A stretch of 64,000 nucleotides of DNA from Methylorubrum zatmanii (lineage in GTDB: Bacteria; Pseudomonadota; Alphaproteobacteria; Rhizobiales; Beijerinckiaceae). This document shows positions 55,065 to 63,696 of this stretch, in pieces (the stretch's first letter is position 1; each line of letters starts with the position of its first letter). The stretch spans positions 1 to 64,000 of the forward strand of contig NZ_NKUI01000053.1 of the NCBI RefSeq assembly GCF_014845115.1, read 5' to 3'. Both the position numbers and the translations under genes were made by a program. The notes below the pieces were generated by a model that saw only the letters and a list, made by a program, of their open reading frames with translations, had not been told where the DNA came from and made no database searches.

Positions 55065-56053
55065 GGCGTGGGCCCCCGGCGCGGCGGTTCCAGATGGCCG
55101 CCGAAGCCCTTGCGCATAGCGGAGAGCAGCTTGTCGGCGTAGCTCTCGTCCTCACGGGAGCGGAAGCGGCGGTAGAGCGCGCTGGAGAGAACGGTCGCCG
55201 GCACGGCCTCCTCGATCGCCGCATTGATGGTCCAGCGACCCTCGCCGGAATCCTCGACGAAGCCGGAATAGCCTTCGAGCCGCTCGTCGCCCGCCAGGGC
55301 CGCGGCGGTGAGGTCGAGGAGCCAGGAGGAGACGACGCTGCCCCGGCGCCAGACCTCGGCGATGTCGCCGAGATTGAGGTCGAACCGGCGTGCCTCCGGG
55401 ATCTCGGGGGCGTTGGCGTGACGCAGGATGTCGAAGCCCTCGGCATAGGCCTGCATCAGCCCGTACTCGATGCCGTTATGGACCATCTTCACGAAGTGGC
55501 CAGCGCCGCTCGGCCCGGCATGGATGTAACCCTGCTCGGCGCGGGGATCGCGCGCCTCTCGGCCGGGGGTGCGCGGGATGTCGCCGAGGCCCGGCGCCAG
55601 GGTACGGAAGATCGGGTCGAGACGGTCGACCGCCTCCTTATGACCGCCGATCATCATGCAATAGCCGCGCTCCAGCCCCCAGACGCCGCCCGAGGTGCCG
55701 ACATCGACGTAGTGGATGCCGCGCCGGTCGAGATCCTGGGCCCGGCGCACATCGTCCTGGTAGAAGGAATTGCCGCCGTCGATGATGCAATCGTCGGCCG
55801 CCATCAGCCCGCCCAGAGCCGTCACCGTCTCCTCGGTGATCTGGCCGGCGGGCAGCATCACCCAGGCGGTCCGCGGCGCCTCCAGCTTGGCGACGAGATC
55901 CTCCAGGCTCTCCGCCGCCGTCGCTCCCTCGGCCGTCAGCGCCTCGATCGCCTTCGGATCCCGGTCGTAGACCACGGCGGTGTGGCCATCCCGCAGGAGG
56001 CGGCGCACGATGTTGCCGCCCATTCGGCCGAGGCCGATCATGCCGAGTTGCAT
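55061..56053 (-). CDS. gnd: 6-phosphogluconate dehydrogenase, decarboxylating (short form)
   Basis: A 330-residue enzyme of the short GndA/YqeC group that converts 6-phosphogluconate to ribulose-5-phosphate. The start at 56053 gives [20 protein letters not shown] with the dinucleotide-binding GLGRMG; ten residues upstream would displace it. Other marks are [33 protein letters not shown] (in parts) and the substrate/catalytic [20 protein letters not shown] in parts. Short-form enzymes usually prefer NAD. The gene is the first of a gnd-pgl pair. zwf is not in the window. Confidence 0.93.
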   Translation of the reverse strand: MQLGMIGLGRMGGNIVRRLLRDGHTAVVYDRDPKAIEALTAEGATAAESLEDLVAKLEAPRTAWVMLPAGQITEETVTALGGLMAADDCIIDGGNSFYQDDVRRAQDLDRRGIHYVDVGTSGGVWGLERGYCMMIGGHKEAVDRLDPIFRTLAPGLGDIPRTPGREARDPRAEQGYIHAGPSGAGHFVKMVHNGIEYGLMQAYAEGFDILRHANAPEIPEARRFDLNLGDIAEVWRRGSVVSSWLLDLTAAALAGDERLEGYSGFVEDSGEGRWTINAAIEEAVPATVLSSALYRRFRSREDESYADKLLSAMRKGFGGHLEPPRRGPTP

Positions 56054-56169
56054 CCGCTCGAACTCCCATCGGCGGGTGATCACGGTCTCCGCGCGACCCT
56101 TCGCGGCTCGCCCGGCAACGCTCCGTCACCACCCTCGTCTTCGCCTAGGGTAGGCTGCAAACGCGGGAA

Positions 56170-57765
56170 TCAAGGCTTGGGCGGCGTCGTGACCGAGGCC
56201 GGCGGCTGATCCGAGCCGGCATCCGCCTGCTTTTCGGGATTCTTGACCTGGCTGTAGGCGACGTTGCCGAACGAGCCGATGGTGGCGGACCAGCCGAGCG
56301 GAGCCGTCTCCTCCTGCCCGCGATTGGCTTGGCAGAAGGCGGCGAGCAGCCCGTTGACGACGGCGGCATCACCCGCCTGCGGCGCGGCCGCCTTCACCTG
56401 CGGCGCGACGCGGGAGAGGACCGGCACGAAATCCGTCGGCTTGAGCCCCTTGAGCACATCGCCGCCGGTCGCCTCGGCGACGCTCTTCTTGAGGGTCTCG
56501 TCGTCGGTGGTCGAGCACGGCGCGTTGCCCGCCAGCATCGTCTTGATCTTATCCCGCGCAGTCGCGACCACTCCGGTCTCGGAGACGACCGGCGCCGTGT
56601 TGCCCCAGGAATTGCGGATGTAATCCGTGACGTCCTTGATCTGCTGGTCGGTCATCTCCTGGCCGATGGCCGGCATCGGTGCGTAGCCGTTCTGGGCGGC
56701 CAGCCCGCCAACGATGACGTTGATGACGGTCTCCGGCCCTGCGGATTGGACCGAGGTGTTGCCGGCCAAAGCCGGGATCGCGCCCTCGGCGCCCTTCCCG
56801 TCCGGCCGGTGGCAGGACGAGCAGTAGGTGAGATAGGTGTCGGCCCCCGGCGCGCCGGGCTGGTTGAAGGCCTGGAGATCCTTCTCCTTGTAGGTCTGCT
56901 TCGCCGGAATCGTGCGCAGATAGGCGACCATCGCCTTCAGGTCGGAATCGGTCATCTTGGACAGCGATTCCTCGATGGTCTGGCGCATCGGCCCGGCGGC
57001 CACGCCCGGCCGGTTGCCCGGTGCCGTCCCGGTCTTGAGGTAGGTCACAACCTCCTCGTCGCTCCAGGCGCCGATGCCCTGGTGACCGTCCGGGGTGATG
57101 TTGGGCGCGTACCAGCCGTCGATCACGCCGCCGCCGAAGCGGCCGGCGAGGCTCGTATTACCGACGAGCTTGCGCTCGTTGTGGCACATGCCGCAATGCC
57201 CGAGCCCCTCGACCAGATAGCCGCCGCGATTCACCTCCTCGCTGGCATTGGGATCGGGCTTGAAGCGGCCCTCGGTGAAGAAGGCGGTGCGCCACGTGAT
57301 GAGGGCGGTGCGGATGTTGAACGGGAACGGGATGTTGCTCTCTTCCCGCTTCTCCTTCACCGCCGGCACCGATTTGAGGAAGGCGAAGATCGCCTTGGTG
57401 TCCTCGTCGGAGACCTTGGTGTACCAGCCGAAGGGGAAAGCCGGGTAGAGATACTCGCCCTCGTCACCGATGCCGTGACGGAAGGCCCGCTCGAAGGTCT
57501 CGTAGGTCCACTTGCCGAGGCCGGTCTCCTCGTCGGGGGTCAAGTTGGGCGTCTTGATCGCACCGATGGGCGTGTTGAGGGTGTAATTGCCGGCCAGGAA
57601 CTTGCCGCCGGGCTTGGTGTGACAGGCGGCGCAATCGCCTGCGGTCACCAGATATTCGCCCCGTTTCACCAGATCGGCATCCGCCCCCTGCGCATGGACC
57701 GGGGAAGCGGAGAGCAGCGCGGCGAGCGCGAGCCATCCGGAGCCGAAGGCGGTGAGGCGTGTCAT
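56170..57765 (-). CDS. Tri-heme cytochrome c (alcohol/gluconate dehydrogenase subunit-like)
   Basis: A 531-residue periplasmic protein with a signal peptide (cut near VHAQG) and three cytochrome c domains: CAACH at about 46-50, CGMCH near 194, CSSCH near 315. This is the layout of the tri-haem cytochrome subunit of membrane-bound alcohol, aldehyde or gluconate dehydrogenases, which pass electrons to ubiquinone or an oxidase. The C-terminal 100 residues lack a haem motif and contain two isolated Cys. No dehydrogenase subunit gene lies beside it; gnd and pgl follow 117 bases downstream, so a link to gluconate oxidation is only a suggestion. A half-conserved Irr-type element sits 37-50 bases upstream. 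Confidence 0.83.
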   Translation of the reverse strand: MTRLTAFGSGWLALAALLSASPVHAQGADADLVKRGEYLVTAGDCAACHTKPGGKFLAGNYTLNTPIGAIKTPNLTPDEETGLGKWTYETFERAFRHGIGDEGEYLYPAFPFGWYTKVSDEDTKAIFAFLKSVPAVKEKREESNIPFPFNIRTALITWRTAFFTEGRFKPDPNASEEVNRGGYLVEGLGHCGMCHNERKLVGNTSLAGRFGGGVIDGWYAPNITPDGHQGIGAWSDEEVVTYLKTGTAPGNRPGVAAGPMRQTIEESLSKMTDSDLKAMVAYLRTIPAKQTYKEKDLQAFNQPGAPGADTYLTYCSSCHRPDGKGAEGAIPALAGNTSVQSAGPETVINVIVGGLAAQNGYAPMPAIGQEMTDQQIKDVTDYIRNSWGNTAPVVSETGVVATARDKIKTMLAGNAPCSTTDDETLKKSVAEATGGDVLKGLKPTDFVPVLSRVAPQVKAAAPQAGDAAVVNGLLAAFCQANRGQEETAPLGWSATIGSFGNVAYSQVKNPEKQADAGSDQPPASVTTPPKP

Positions 57766-57801
57766 GGAAAGCGAACTCCAGATGGCGGAACAGCCCCGGC
57801 G

Positions 57802-57815
57802 AGAATGGTTCTAAA
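57802..57815. promoter_or_regulatory. Partial Irr-type iron control element ahead of the tri-heme cytochrome gene
   Basis: AGAA-TGG-TTCTAAA reads as TTTAGAA-N3-TTCT on the minus strand. This matches one full half and four of seven bases of the other half of the rhizobial Irr consensus TTTAGAA-N3-TTCTAAA. It lies 37-50 bases before the cytochrome start codon. The match is incomplete. Confidence 0.3.
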
Positions 57816-58160
57816 TTATTGGACGACGCGCACGGAACGTGGCCTATCTCCGGTTGTTCCGCTTCGCCCGGTCACAGCCCCGCGAGAGGCGGCGCCGCTT
57901 CGGCGGAACCGCAGCACCAGATCGCCGAGATGGGCGACGAGGGAGACGGTCAACCAGAGGGCGACGACGGACCAATCCGCCCCGGTCAGGGCCGCCCGCA
58001 GGCTCAGCATCAGCGCGGCGCCGGAGGCGAGGGTACAGAGGAGCGCGGCCGTCCCGGCCCCGCCGAAACGGGCTCGCCATCCCAGCAGCGCCAGCGTCTC
58101 GATCAGGACGAGGACGAGGATCGCATCAACGATCCGCCCCGAGGCGAAGAGATCGGCCAC
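57816..58160 (-). CDS. Small membrane protein at the end of the bchG operon
   Basis: A 114-residue protein with three membrane spans (about residues 10-25, 33-57 and 63-82) and a basic, Gly/Ser/Thr-rich C-terminal tail. It starts with GTG three bases after the tspO stop, so it belongs to the bchG-pucC-like-bchP-tspO unit. I do not recognise a family. Its company suggests a role in membrane or pigment assembly, but that is an inference from position only. The tail (residues about 88-114) could be poorly conserved. Confidence 0.6.
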   Translation of the reverse strand: MADLFASGRIVDAILVLVLIETLALLGWRARFGGAGTAALLCTLASGAALMLSLRAALTGADWSVVALWLTVSLVAHLGDLVLRFRRSGAASRGAVTGRSGTTGDRPRSVRVVQ

Positions 58161-58163
58161 GGC

Positions 58164-58661
58164 TCAGACCTCCCTCAGCTGCGGGTTGAGCCGCAGGATG
58201 GTGAGGTTCAGGCAGGCCGCGACACTGACCCAGGCAAGATAGGGCAGGGTGAGCAGGCCGGCGACGACCGAGGCTTGGCCGACTGTCCACATCACGGCGA
58301 CGATGGAGAGCCACAGCAGCAGCACCTCGACGAAGGCCCAGTCGGGACGGCGCAGGCGGAAGAAGATCACGCTCCAGGCGATGTTGAGGGCGCCGTTCAC
58401 CGCGAAGACCGCGACGAGGCGGAAGCGGGCAGCCAGCTCCGGATCGGCGTTCCAGGCCAGGACGGCGGAGGTGGTGGTCAGGGCGAAGATCACCGACCAG
58501 ATCGGGCCGAAGGCCCAGTCCGGCGGTTTCCAGGCGGGCACCCGCAGCCGCTGGTACCAGCCGTCGGTGCGGGTCGCGATCCCGCCGGCGGCGGCCACCC
58601 CCACCGCCATGAGGCCTGCGACCACGGGCGGCCCCCACCCGCCGGCCAGCGCGGCGCTCAC
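58164..58661 (-). CDS. tspO: TspO/MBR family tryptophan-rich sensory protein
   Basis: A 165-residue membrane protein with five spans. The start is a GTG that overlaps the bchP stop codon as GTGA; a longer start would run far into bchP. TspO marks are WYQRLRVPAWKPPDWAFGPIWSVIF in parts, the WNADPELAARFRL stretch, FAVNGALNIAWSVIFF, and FRLRRPDWAFVEV. Bacterial TspO binds porphyrins and in Rhodobacter tunes photosynthesis-gene expression in response to oxygen. Its place behind bchP fits that role. Confidence 0.88.
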   Translation of the reverse strand: MSAALAGGWGPPVVAGLMAVGVAAAGGIATRTDGWYQRLRVPAWKPPDWAFGPIWSVIFALTTTSAVLAWNADPELAARFRLVAVFAVNGALNIAWSVIFFRLRRPDWAFVEVLLLWLSIVAVMWTVGQASVVAGLLTLPYLAWVSVAACLNLTILRLNPQLREV

Positions 58662-59851
58662 GGCGAGACCCAGCGGAACAGGTGCGCGAGATCCTTGAAG
58701 AAGATCCGCGCATGGGCCGCGGGTTTTGCCCGCACCAGCTCCTTGTTCATGTAGGCGTCCCAGGTGAGCTGCTGGACATCTTTGTCCTTGCAGATCGAGA
58801 CGAAACGCTCCCGCAGGCCGTCGCTGCGGTACCAGACCCATTGCATCATCCCGAGGACCCAGAACACGCGCCCGTGCAGGCGCATGAACCTCTTCCGCGC
58901 CAGGGCCAGCGACCGGGCATCGCCGGTGGCGAGGAAGGCCTCGGCGGCCTCCGCCGCGAGGCGACCGCCCAGCATGGCGTAATAGATGCCCTCGCCCGAG
59001 GCCGGCGCGACCACTCCCGCAGCATCGCCCGCCAGCAGCACGTCACGGCCGTTATCCCAGCGCCGCAGGGGCTTGAGCGGGAGCGGCGCGCCCTCCCGGC
59101 GCAGGGTCTCGCAGGCATCGAGGCCGGTGCCGGCGCGCAGGTCGCGGATCGCGCCGCGCAGGGAGAAGCCCTTGCGGGCGCTGCCGGTGCCGACGCTGAC
59201 GGTGTCGCCGTGAGGGAAGATCCAGGCGTAGAAATCCGGCGACAGGCGGCCCTGGTAATAGACGTCGCAGCGGGCGCCGTCGTGACCCTCGCCCGCCGGG
59301 CGCCGGACGATCTCGTGATAGGCGAAAACCTGACGCATCCGGGCATGTCCCGGAATCTCGGCGCGCCCAACCGAGGAGGTGGCCCCATCGGCCCCGATCA
59401 CCAGGCGGGCCTGGACGCATCGCGCCGCGCCGCCCTTGCCCTGCCGGTAATGCACGGTGGCGAGGCCCGGCGTCTCGCGCTCGATCCGCTCGAACAGCCC
59501 GTCCCGGACCTCGGCGCCGGCCGATCCCGCGCGCTCCCGCAGGAACGAATCGAAATGCTCGCGGTCGACCATGCCGACGAAACCGTCGCCGACCGGCATG
59601 TCGACATGGCGCGCGCTGGGCGCGACCATCCGGGCGCTGCGGATGCGGGCGACGAGGAGCGCATCGGGGATCGCGAAGTCGCGGATCAACCGCGGCGGGA
59701 TCGCGCCGCCGCAGGGCTTGATGCGCCCGGCCTTGTCGAGGAGCAGCACCCGCCGCCCGGCGGCCGCGAGATCCGTGGCCGCGGTCGCCCCCGCAGGGCC
59801 GCCTCCCACCACCACGACGTCGAAGAGTTCGGGACCGTCGTGGTTCGCCAT
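58658..59851 (-). CDS. bchP: Geranylgeranyl reductase (bacteriochlorophyll side chain)
   Basis: A 397-residue flavoprotein with the N-terminal FAD loop VVVGGGPAGATAATDLA (about 11-27), KPCGGAIPPRLI, and the second FAD motif VLLAGDAAGVVAPASGEGI (in parts). These are the marks of the ChlP/BchP family that reduces geranylgeranyl to phytyl on bacteriochlorophyll. It starts 4 bases after the preceding gene's stop and its own stop overlaps the tspO start. The LWKY-like C-terminal segment QLTWDAYMNKELVRAKPAAHARI is typical of BchP in photosynthesis clusters. Confidence 0.94.
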   Translation of the reverse strand: MANHDGPELFDVVVVGGGPAGATAATDLAAAGRRVLLLDKAGRIKPCGGAIPPRLIRDFAIPDALLVARIRSARMVAPSARHVDMPVGDGFVGMVDREHFDSFLRERAGSAGAEVRDGLFERIERETPGLATVHYRQGKGGAARCVQARLVIGADGATSSVGRAEIPGHARMRQVFAYHEIVRRPAGEGHDGARCDVYYQGRLSPDFYAWIFPHGDTVSVGTGSARKGFSLRGAIRDLRAGTGLDACETLRREGAPLPLKPLRRWDNGRDVLLAGDAAGVVAPASGEGIYYAMLGGRLAAEAAEAFLATGDARSLALARKRFMRLHGRVFWVLGMMQWVWYRSDGLRERFVSICKDKDVQQLTWDAYMNKELVRAKPAAHARIFFKDLAHLFRWVSP

Positions 59852-59855
59852 CGCG

Positions 59856-61211
59856 CTACCTCGCGTCGAAGCCGGGGCTGAGCTGGAAGGAGGCCGTCTC
59901 GGTCAGCGGATTTTTCCGCTTTCCGACGGTGGCGTGCTCGACGCCCAGGCTGATCGCCAGGGCGACGAGGAACAGGAGAGCCTCGCCCGCGAACACCGCC
60001 GCATAGGCATAGACCGGCTCGACCGTGACCAGGCGGGCGAGATCGACCGCAAGGGTGCCGAGGAAGCCGCCCGCGCCGAAGGCGATGCCCTGGGCCGCGC
60101 CCCAGACGCCCATCCGGGTGCCGCGCTCGGTCTCGCCGCCGCGCCCGGCCAGAGCCATCATCGAGCCGATGGCCGCCACCGCGTAGACGCCGTTGCCGAA
60201 GCCGAGGCCCGCCACCGCCGCCCGCAGGGGGAAGCCGGGGCCGACAGGACCGCCGAAAGCGATGGCCGCGAGCGCCAGGGCCGAGAGCGCGCAGCCGATG
60301 GCGGTCCAGAGTTTCAGCGAGCCGAGCAGCGGGCCGCCGAGGAAGACAGTGATTCCGGCCACGCACAGCATCCCGGCGAGCACGCCGCCATGCTGGAGCC
60401 CGGCGAGCTTGGTGGTCGCTCCCGGCGTCATCGCGAAGACGAGGCCGGCATAGGGTTCGAGGATCAGCTCCTGCGCGCTGTAGGCGAGCATCGAGACGAA
60501 GATGAACAGGGTGAAGCGCCGCGCCGCCGGCTCGGCCAGCACCTGCGCCAGCACGGCGCGGAACGGCGGTTTTTTCTCGGGAAGCGCGGCCGCGCGGCGG
60601 CTCCGGGCCGGCTCGATGCCGGTGACGGCGAGCACGGCCACGAGGAAGGCGATCAGCGAGACGCTGCCCGACACCGCGACGAGCCGCGCCCCCGAGAACG
60701 GGTCGAGGAAATGGCCCGCCAAAGGCGCGGTGACGGCGAAGCCCGCGATCATCATCACCCAGACGATGGTCGCCGCCGCGCCCCGGCGACCGGCCTCGAC
60801 GCCGGTCGCGAGCAGGACGAGGAGCGAGGTGCCCGCCGCGCCGGCCCCCATGCCGACGAGGAGGAAGGAGAGGATCGCGAGGGCGAGGCCGGCGGCCAGA
60901 TGACTCGCCGCCAGCGCCGTCGCAACGGCGGCGCCGAAGCCGCCGAGGCAGAGCGCGGCCATGCCGCCGACGATCCAGGGCGTGCGCCGCCCGCCGACAT
61001 CGGAGCCGTAGCCCCAACGCGGCCGCAGCACCTGCGTCGCGTAGTGGAGGGCGACGAGGCCGCCCGGCACGATGGCCGGCAGCGCCAGTTCCACCACCAT
61101 CACCCGGTTGATGGTCGAGGTTATCAGCACCACCACCGCGCCGAGGGCGGTCTGGACCAGGCCGAGCCGGACGATCTGCAGCCAGGAGAAGGGGAGGGGC
61201 GCGTGTGTCAT
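59856..61211 (-). CDS. PucC-family (BCH2/LhaA) membrane carrier
   Basis: A 451-residue major-facilitator-like protein with about twelve spans. It belongs to the BCH2/PucC/LhaA family found next to bchG and bchP in purple bacteria (the gene often called orf428 or bch2). Marks are LGLVQTALGAVVVLITSTINRVMVVEL (in parts), HYATQVLRPRWGYGSDVGGRRTPWI in parts and GTRMGVWGAAQGIAFG. Members help assemble light-harvesting complexes, perhaps by delivering bacteriochlorophyll. The ATG overlaps the bchG stop (ATGA), so translation is coupled. Confidence 0.9.
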   Translation of the reverse strand: MTHAPLPFSWLQIVRLGLVQTALGAVVVLITSTINRVMVVELALPAIVPGGLVALHYATQVLRPRWGYGSDVGGRRTPWIVGGMAALCLGGFGAAVATALAASHLAAGLALAILSFLLVGMGAGAAGTSLLVLLATGVEAGRRGAAATIVWVMMIAGFAVTAPLAGHFLDPFSGARLVAVSGSVSLIAFLVAVLAVTGIEPARSRRAAALPEKKPPFRAVLAQVLAEPAARRFTLFIFVSMLAYSAQELILEPYAGLVFAMTPGATTKLAGLQHGGVLAGMLCVAGITVFLGGPLLGSLKLWTAIGCALSALALAAIAFGGPVGPGFPLRAAVAGLGFGNGVYAVAAIGSMMALAGRGGETERGTRMGVWGAAQGIAFGAGGFLGTLAVDLARLVTVEPVYAYAAVFAGEALLFLVALAISLGVEHATVGKRKNPLTETASFQLSPGFDAR

Positions 61212-62095
61212 GGCCCCAGCCCTTGCACGAGGGAGCGCAGGGCGAAAGCGGCGGCCAGCATGCCGAGCACGTAGAGGGTCGTGCCGGTGCCGTTGTACCA
61301 AGCGGCACGGGCGCGGGGAGCCTTGAGGAAATGCGCCATCAGCGCGAGCTGACACAGCAGCAACCCGGCGATGATGAGGGCGTGCCAGGGCCGATCCCAG
61401 CCGACGAGCAGCGCGAACACCGCCACCTGCGGCAGGGCCATGACGAGGCAGGCGAAGCGCGCGGCCCGGTCCGAGCCGAGTTGCACCGGCAGGGAGCGCA
61501 GGCCCATCGCCCTGTCGCCCTCGACCGACTTGAAGTCGTTGAGGGTCATGATGCCGTGGGCCCCGACCGAGTAGAGCAGGGCGATGAGCAGGACGCGCCG
61601 GTCGGGCATCGCCGCCGCCATCACCGCCGCGCCGGTGAACCAGGGCAATCCCTCGTAGCAGAGCGCCACGGCGGAATTGCCCCACCAGCCGTTGCGCTTC
61701 AACCGCAGCGGCGGCGCGGAATAGATCCAGGCGAGGACGAGGCCGAACAGGGCGGCGCCGAGGATCCACGGCCCCAACATCGCCGCGACGAGCAGCGACA
61801 GCACGGTCCAGCCGGCGGCGAGGTAGAGCCCCCAGCGGCCGGGGATGCGACCCGAGGGAATCGGCCTGTCCGGCTCGTTGATCGCGTCGACATGGCGGTC
61901 GAACCAGTCGTTGGCGGCCTGGCTGGTGGCGCAGACGAGGGGCCCGGCGAGCAACACCCCCGCCGCGATCACCGGCCATTGCCCGGAAAGCGCCTGCCCC
62001 GACGAAACCACTCCGCAGCCGAAGGCCCACATCGGCGCGAACCAAGTGATCGGCTTCAGAAGCTCGACGACAGCGCTCGGAGCGGGTGTGCCCAT
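61208..62095 (-). CDS. bchG: Bacteriochlorophyll synthase
   Basis: A 295-residue UbiA-family prenyltransferase with about nine membrane spans. It carries the prenyl-diphosphate/Mg motif NDWFDRHVDAINEPDRPIPSGRI (in parts: NDWFDRHVD, INEPDRPIPSG) and the second Asp-rich motif TLNDFKSVEGDRAMGLRSLP in parts. It esterifies bacteriochlorophyllide with geranylgeranyl diphosphate, the last major step before BchP. It opens a five-gene operon. A PpsR-type palindrome lies 29-50 bases ahead of its ATG, so oxygen and light repression is likely. Confidence 0.96.
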   Translation of the reverse strand: MGTPAPSAVVELLKPITWFAPMWAFGCGVVSSGQALSGQWPVIAAGVLLAGPLVCATSQAANDWFDRHVDAINEPDRPIPSGRIPGRWGLYLAAGWTVLSLLVAAMLGPWILGAALFGLVLAWIYSAPPLRLKRNGWWGNSAVALCYEGLPWFTGAAVMAAAMPDRRVLLIALLYSVGAHGIMTLNDFKSVEGDRAMGLRSLPVQLGSDRAARFACLVMALPQVAVFALLVGWDRPWHALIIAGLLLCQLALMAHFLKAPRARAAWYNGTGTTLYVLGMLAAAFALRSLVQGLGP

Positions 62096-62123
62096 GAAGT
62101 GAGGCTAGGGGCTCGGCACGGCA

Positions 62124-62145
62124 TGTGTCAAGCAAACTTTACACA
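62124..62145. promoter_or_regulatory. PpsR/CrtJ-type operator in the bchG promoter
   Basis: TGT (62126-62128), 12 bases, ACA (62141-62143) matches the PpsR consensus TGT-N12-ACA; the flanking bases extend the palindrome to TGTGT ... ACACA. It overlaps the region where the bchG promoter should lie. The ppsR gene is the next gene upstream, so the regulator and its presumed target are adjacent. Confidence 0.72.
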
Positions 62146-62214
62146 TCGACCGCCGAATGAGGGCGGATGACGCAACTGCAATTAAGTAATATAATGCATA
62201 ATGCAAAAACTGGT

Positions 62215-63624
62215 CTATGGAGCCAATTCGGGATCGTTCGGGTCGAGGTCGCCGATGCCGTAGCGGCGCATCTTGGCGTAGAGCCCCTGGCGGCTGAGCC
62301 CCAGCATTTCGGCGGCGGAGGCGCGGTTGTCGCGGGTGATCCGCAGGGCCGCTTCTATGCACAGCTTTTCGATGAGATCCGTGGTCTCGCGCACCAGCGC
62401 CTTCATCGAGACCCGCCCCACCAGCTCGGTCATCTGCTCGACGGAGCGGGGAAGATCGTGCCCCCCGACATGGACCGGCGCGGCCCGGCGCGGGGTGGCG
62501 CGCACGGTGAAGCCGAAGCAGGGCTGTTCGGACTGGATCGCGGACACGGCCACGACCTCGACCTCCTCCAGCGACCCGTAGGCGCCGCGCATCACCGTGG
62601 TGAAATTGCGGACCGAGCCGTGGTCGCGCAGCATGGCGAACAGGGCCAGGGTCTCGGTCTCCTCGCGGCCGAGCCAGCGGTCGAGGGGTTGGCCGCGCAC
62701 CTGCTCCTCGGTGGCGAGCTGGGTGAGGGCGAGGAAGGCGGTGTTGGCCGAGAGGATGCGACGGGCGGGATCGGTGACGACGAAGCCCTCCGGCATCCGC
62801 TGAAGCAGAGCGAGGGCATTGCCGTCGAGGCCTGCCCGCTCGTCCCGGCTCGATGCGAGGGGCGACAGGCGCACCAGGACCGAGGTGACCGTCTCACCCC
62901 GGAACAGGGAGGCCGAAACCTTGACCGCGTCCCGGCCTCCGCCGAGTCGGGCCGTGAGATCCGACGCCTGCCCGGTGATGCGCAGCCCGGCGAACAGGCC
63001 CTGCAATTCCCGCAGGTTCGCCGCATCGAACAGTTCGACGGCGTCCTGGCCGACGATGCGCTTCTGCGGGCGGCCGAGCAGCCGCATCGCGGCCGGATTG
63101 ACCTCGATGACCCGCCGCGTCCCCGCATCGACCACGAGCACCGGCTCGCCCGAGAGTTGGAACAGCAGCTTGTAGCGGGTCTCGGCGGCGCGCAGCCGGT
63201 CGTAATCCCGCTCCAGGGCCTGCTGGGTTTCGGCCAAGCGCCGCTGCAGCGCCGCCACCGCGCGCAGATCCTGGCCGACCACGATGATCGGACCGTCCTT
63301 GCGCGGGCGCAGAGTCGAATAACGGATCGGCAGGTCCGTTCCGCTGGGGGAGGGGTGGTTCACCTGGCGCCAGCGGGTCATCGCCCCGGAGGAGGCGTCG
63401 CGCAGGAGCGCGTCGATCTTCGGCCGGCTCTCCACGGTCACCGTGTCGATCCAGGGCCGCCCCAGCCAGGATTCGATTCCCTCTCCGTCGAGATCGGGGC
63501 GGGCCGACGCGGTATCGCGGACGATGCCCTGCTCATCGACGACCAGGGACAGATCGGAGGTTGCCGCGAGCAAGAGGCCGGCGGCCTCGCTGTCGAGGAG
63601 ACCGGCCGCCTGCTGCAACGCCAT
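62215..63624 (-). CDS. ppsR: Photosynthesis gene regulator PpsR/CrtJ
   Basis: A 469-residue regulator, near the 464 residues of Rhodobacter PpsR. The layout is an N-terminal region, tandem PAS domains joined by a long glutamine-containing helix (LQRRLAETQQALERDYDRLR in parts), and a C-terminal Fis-type helix-turn-helix (ITRDNRASAAEMLGLSRQGLYAKMRRYGI in parts). Cys is present in QSEQPCFGF, near the second PAS end, and in the LCIEAALR helix ahead of the DNA-binding motif; PpsR/CrtJ redox control uses Cys in this region. It represses bch, crt and puc genes in air. I start at ATG 63624; an upstream GTG at 63672 is possible, and neither has a strong ribosome site. Confidence 0.92.
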   Translation of the reverse strand: MALQQAAGLLDSEAAGLLLAATSDLSLVVDEQGIVRDTASARPDLDGEGIESWLGRPWIDTVTVESRPKIDALLRDASSGAMTRWRQVNHPSPSGTDLPIRYSTLRPRKDGPIIVVGQDLRAVAALQRRLAETQQALERDYDRLRAAETRYKLLFQLSGEPVLVVDAGTRRVIEVNPAAMRLLGRPQKRIVGQDAVELFDAANLRELQGLFAGLRITGQASDLTARLGGGRDAVKVSASLFRGETVTSVLVRLSPLASSRDERAGLDGNALALLQRMPEGFVVTDPARRILSANTAFLALTQLATEEQVRGQPLDRWLGREETETLALFAMLRDHGSVRNFTTVMRGAYGSLEEVEVVAVSAIQSEQPCFGFTVRATPRRAAPVHVGGHDLPRSVEQMTELVGRVSMKALVRETTDLIEKLCIEAALRITRDNRASAAEMLGLSRQGLYAKMRRYGIGDLDPNDPELAP

Positions 63625-63696
63625 GGAAGGACGTCGCGGGGATGGGCTCGCCAAGCTGCTCAAGGTCAACACTTCGTGATGGCGCCAAGCGCCCTT

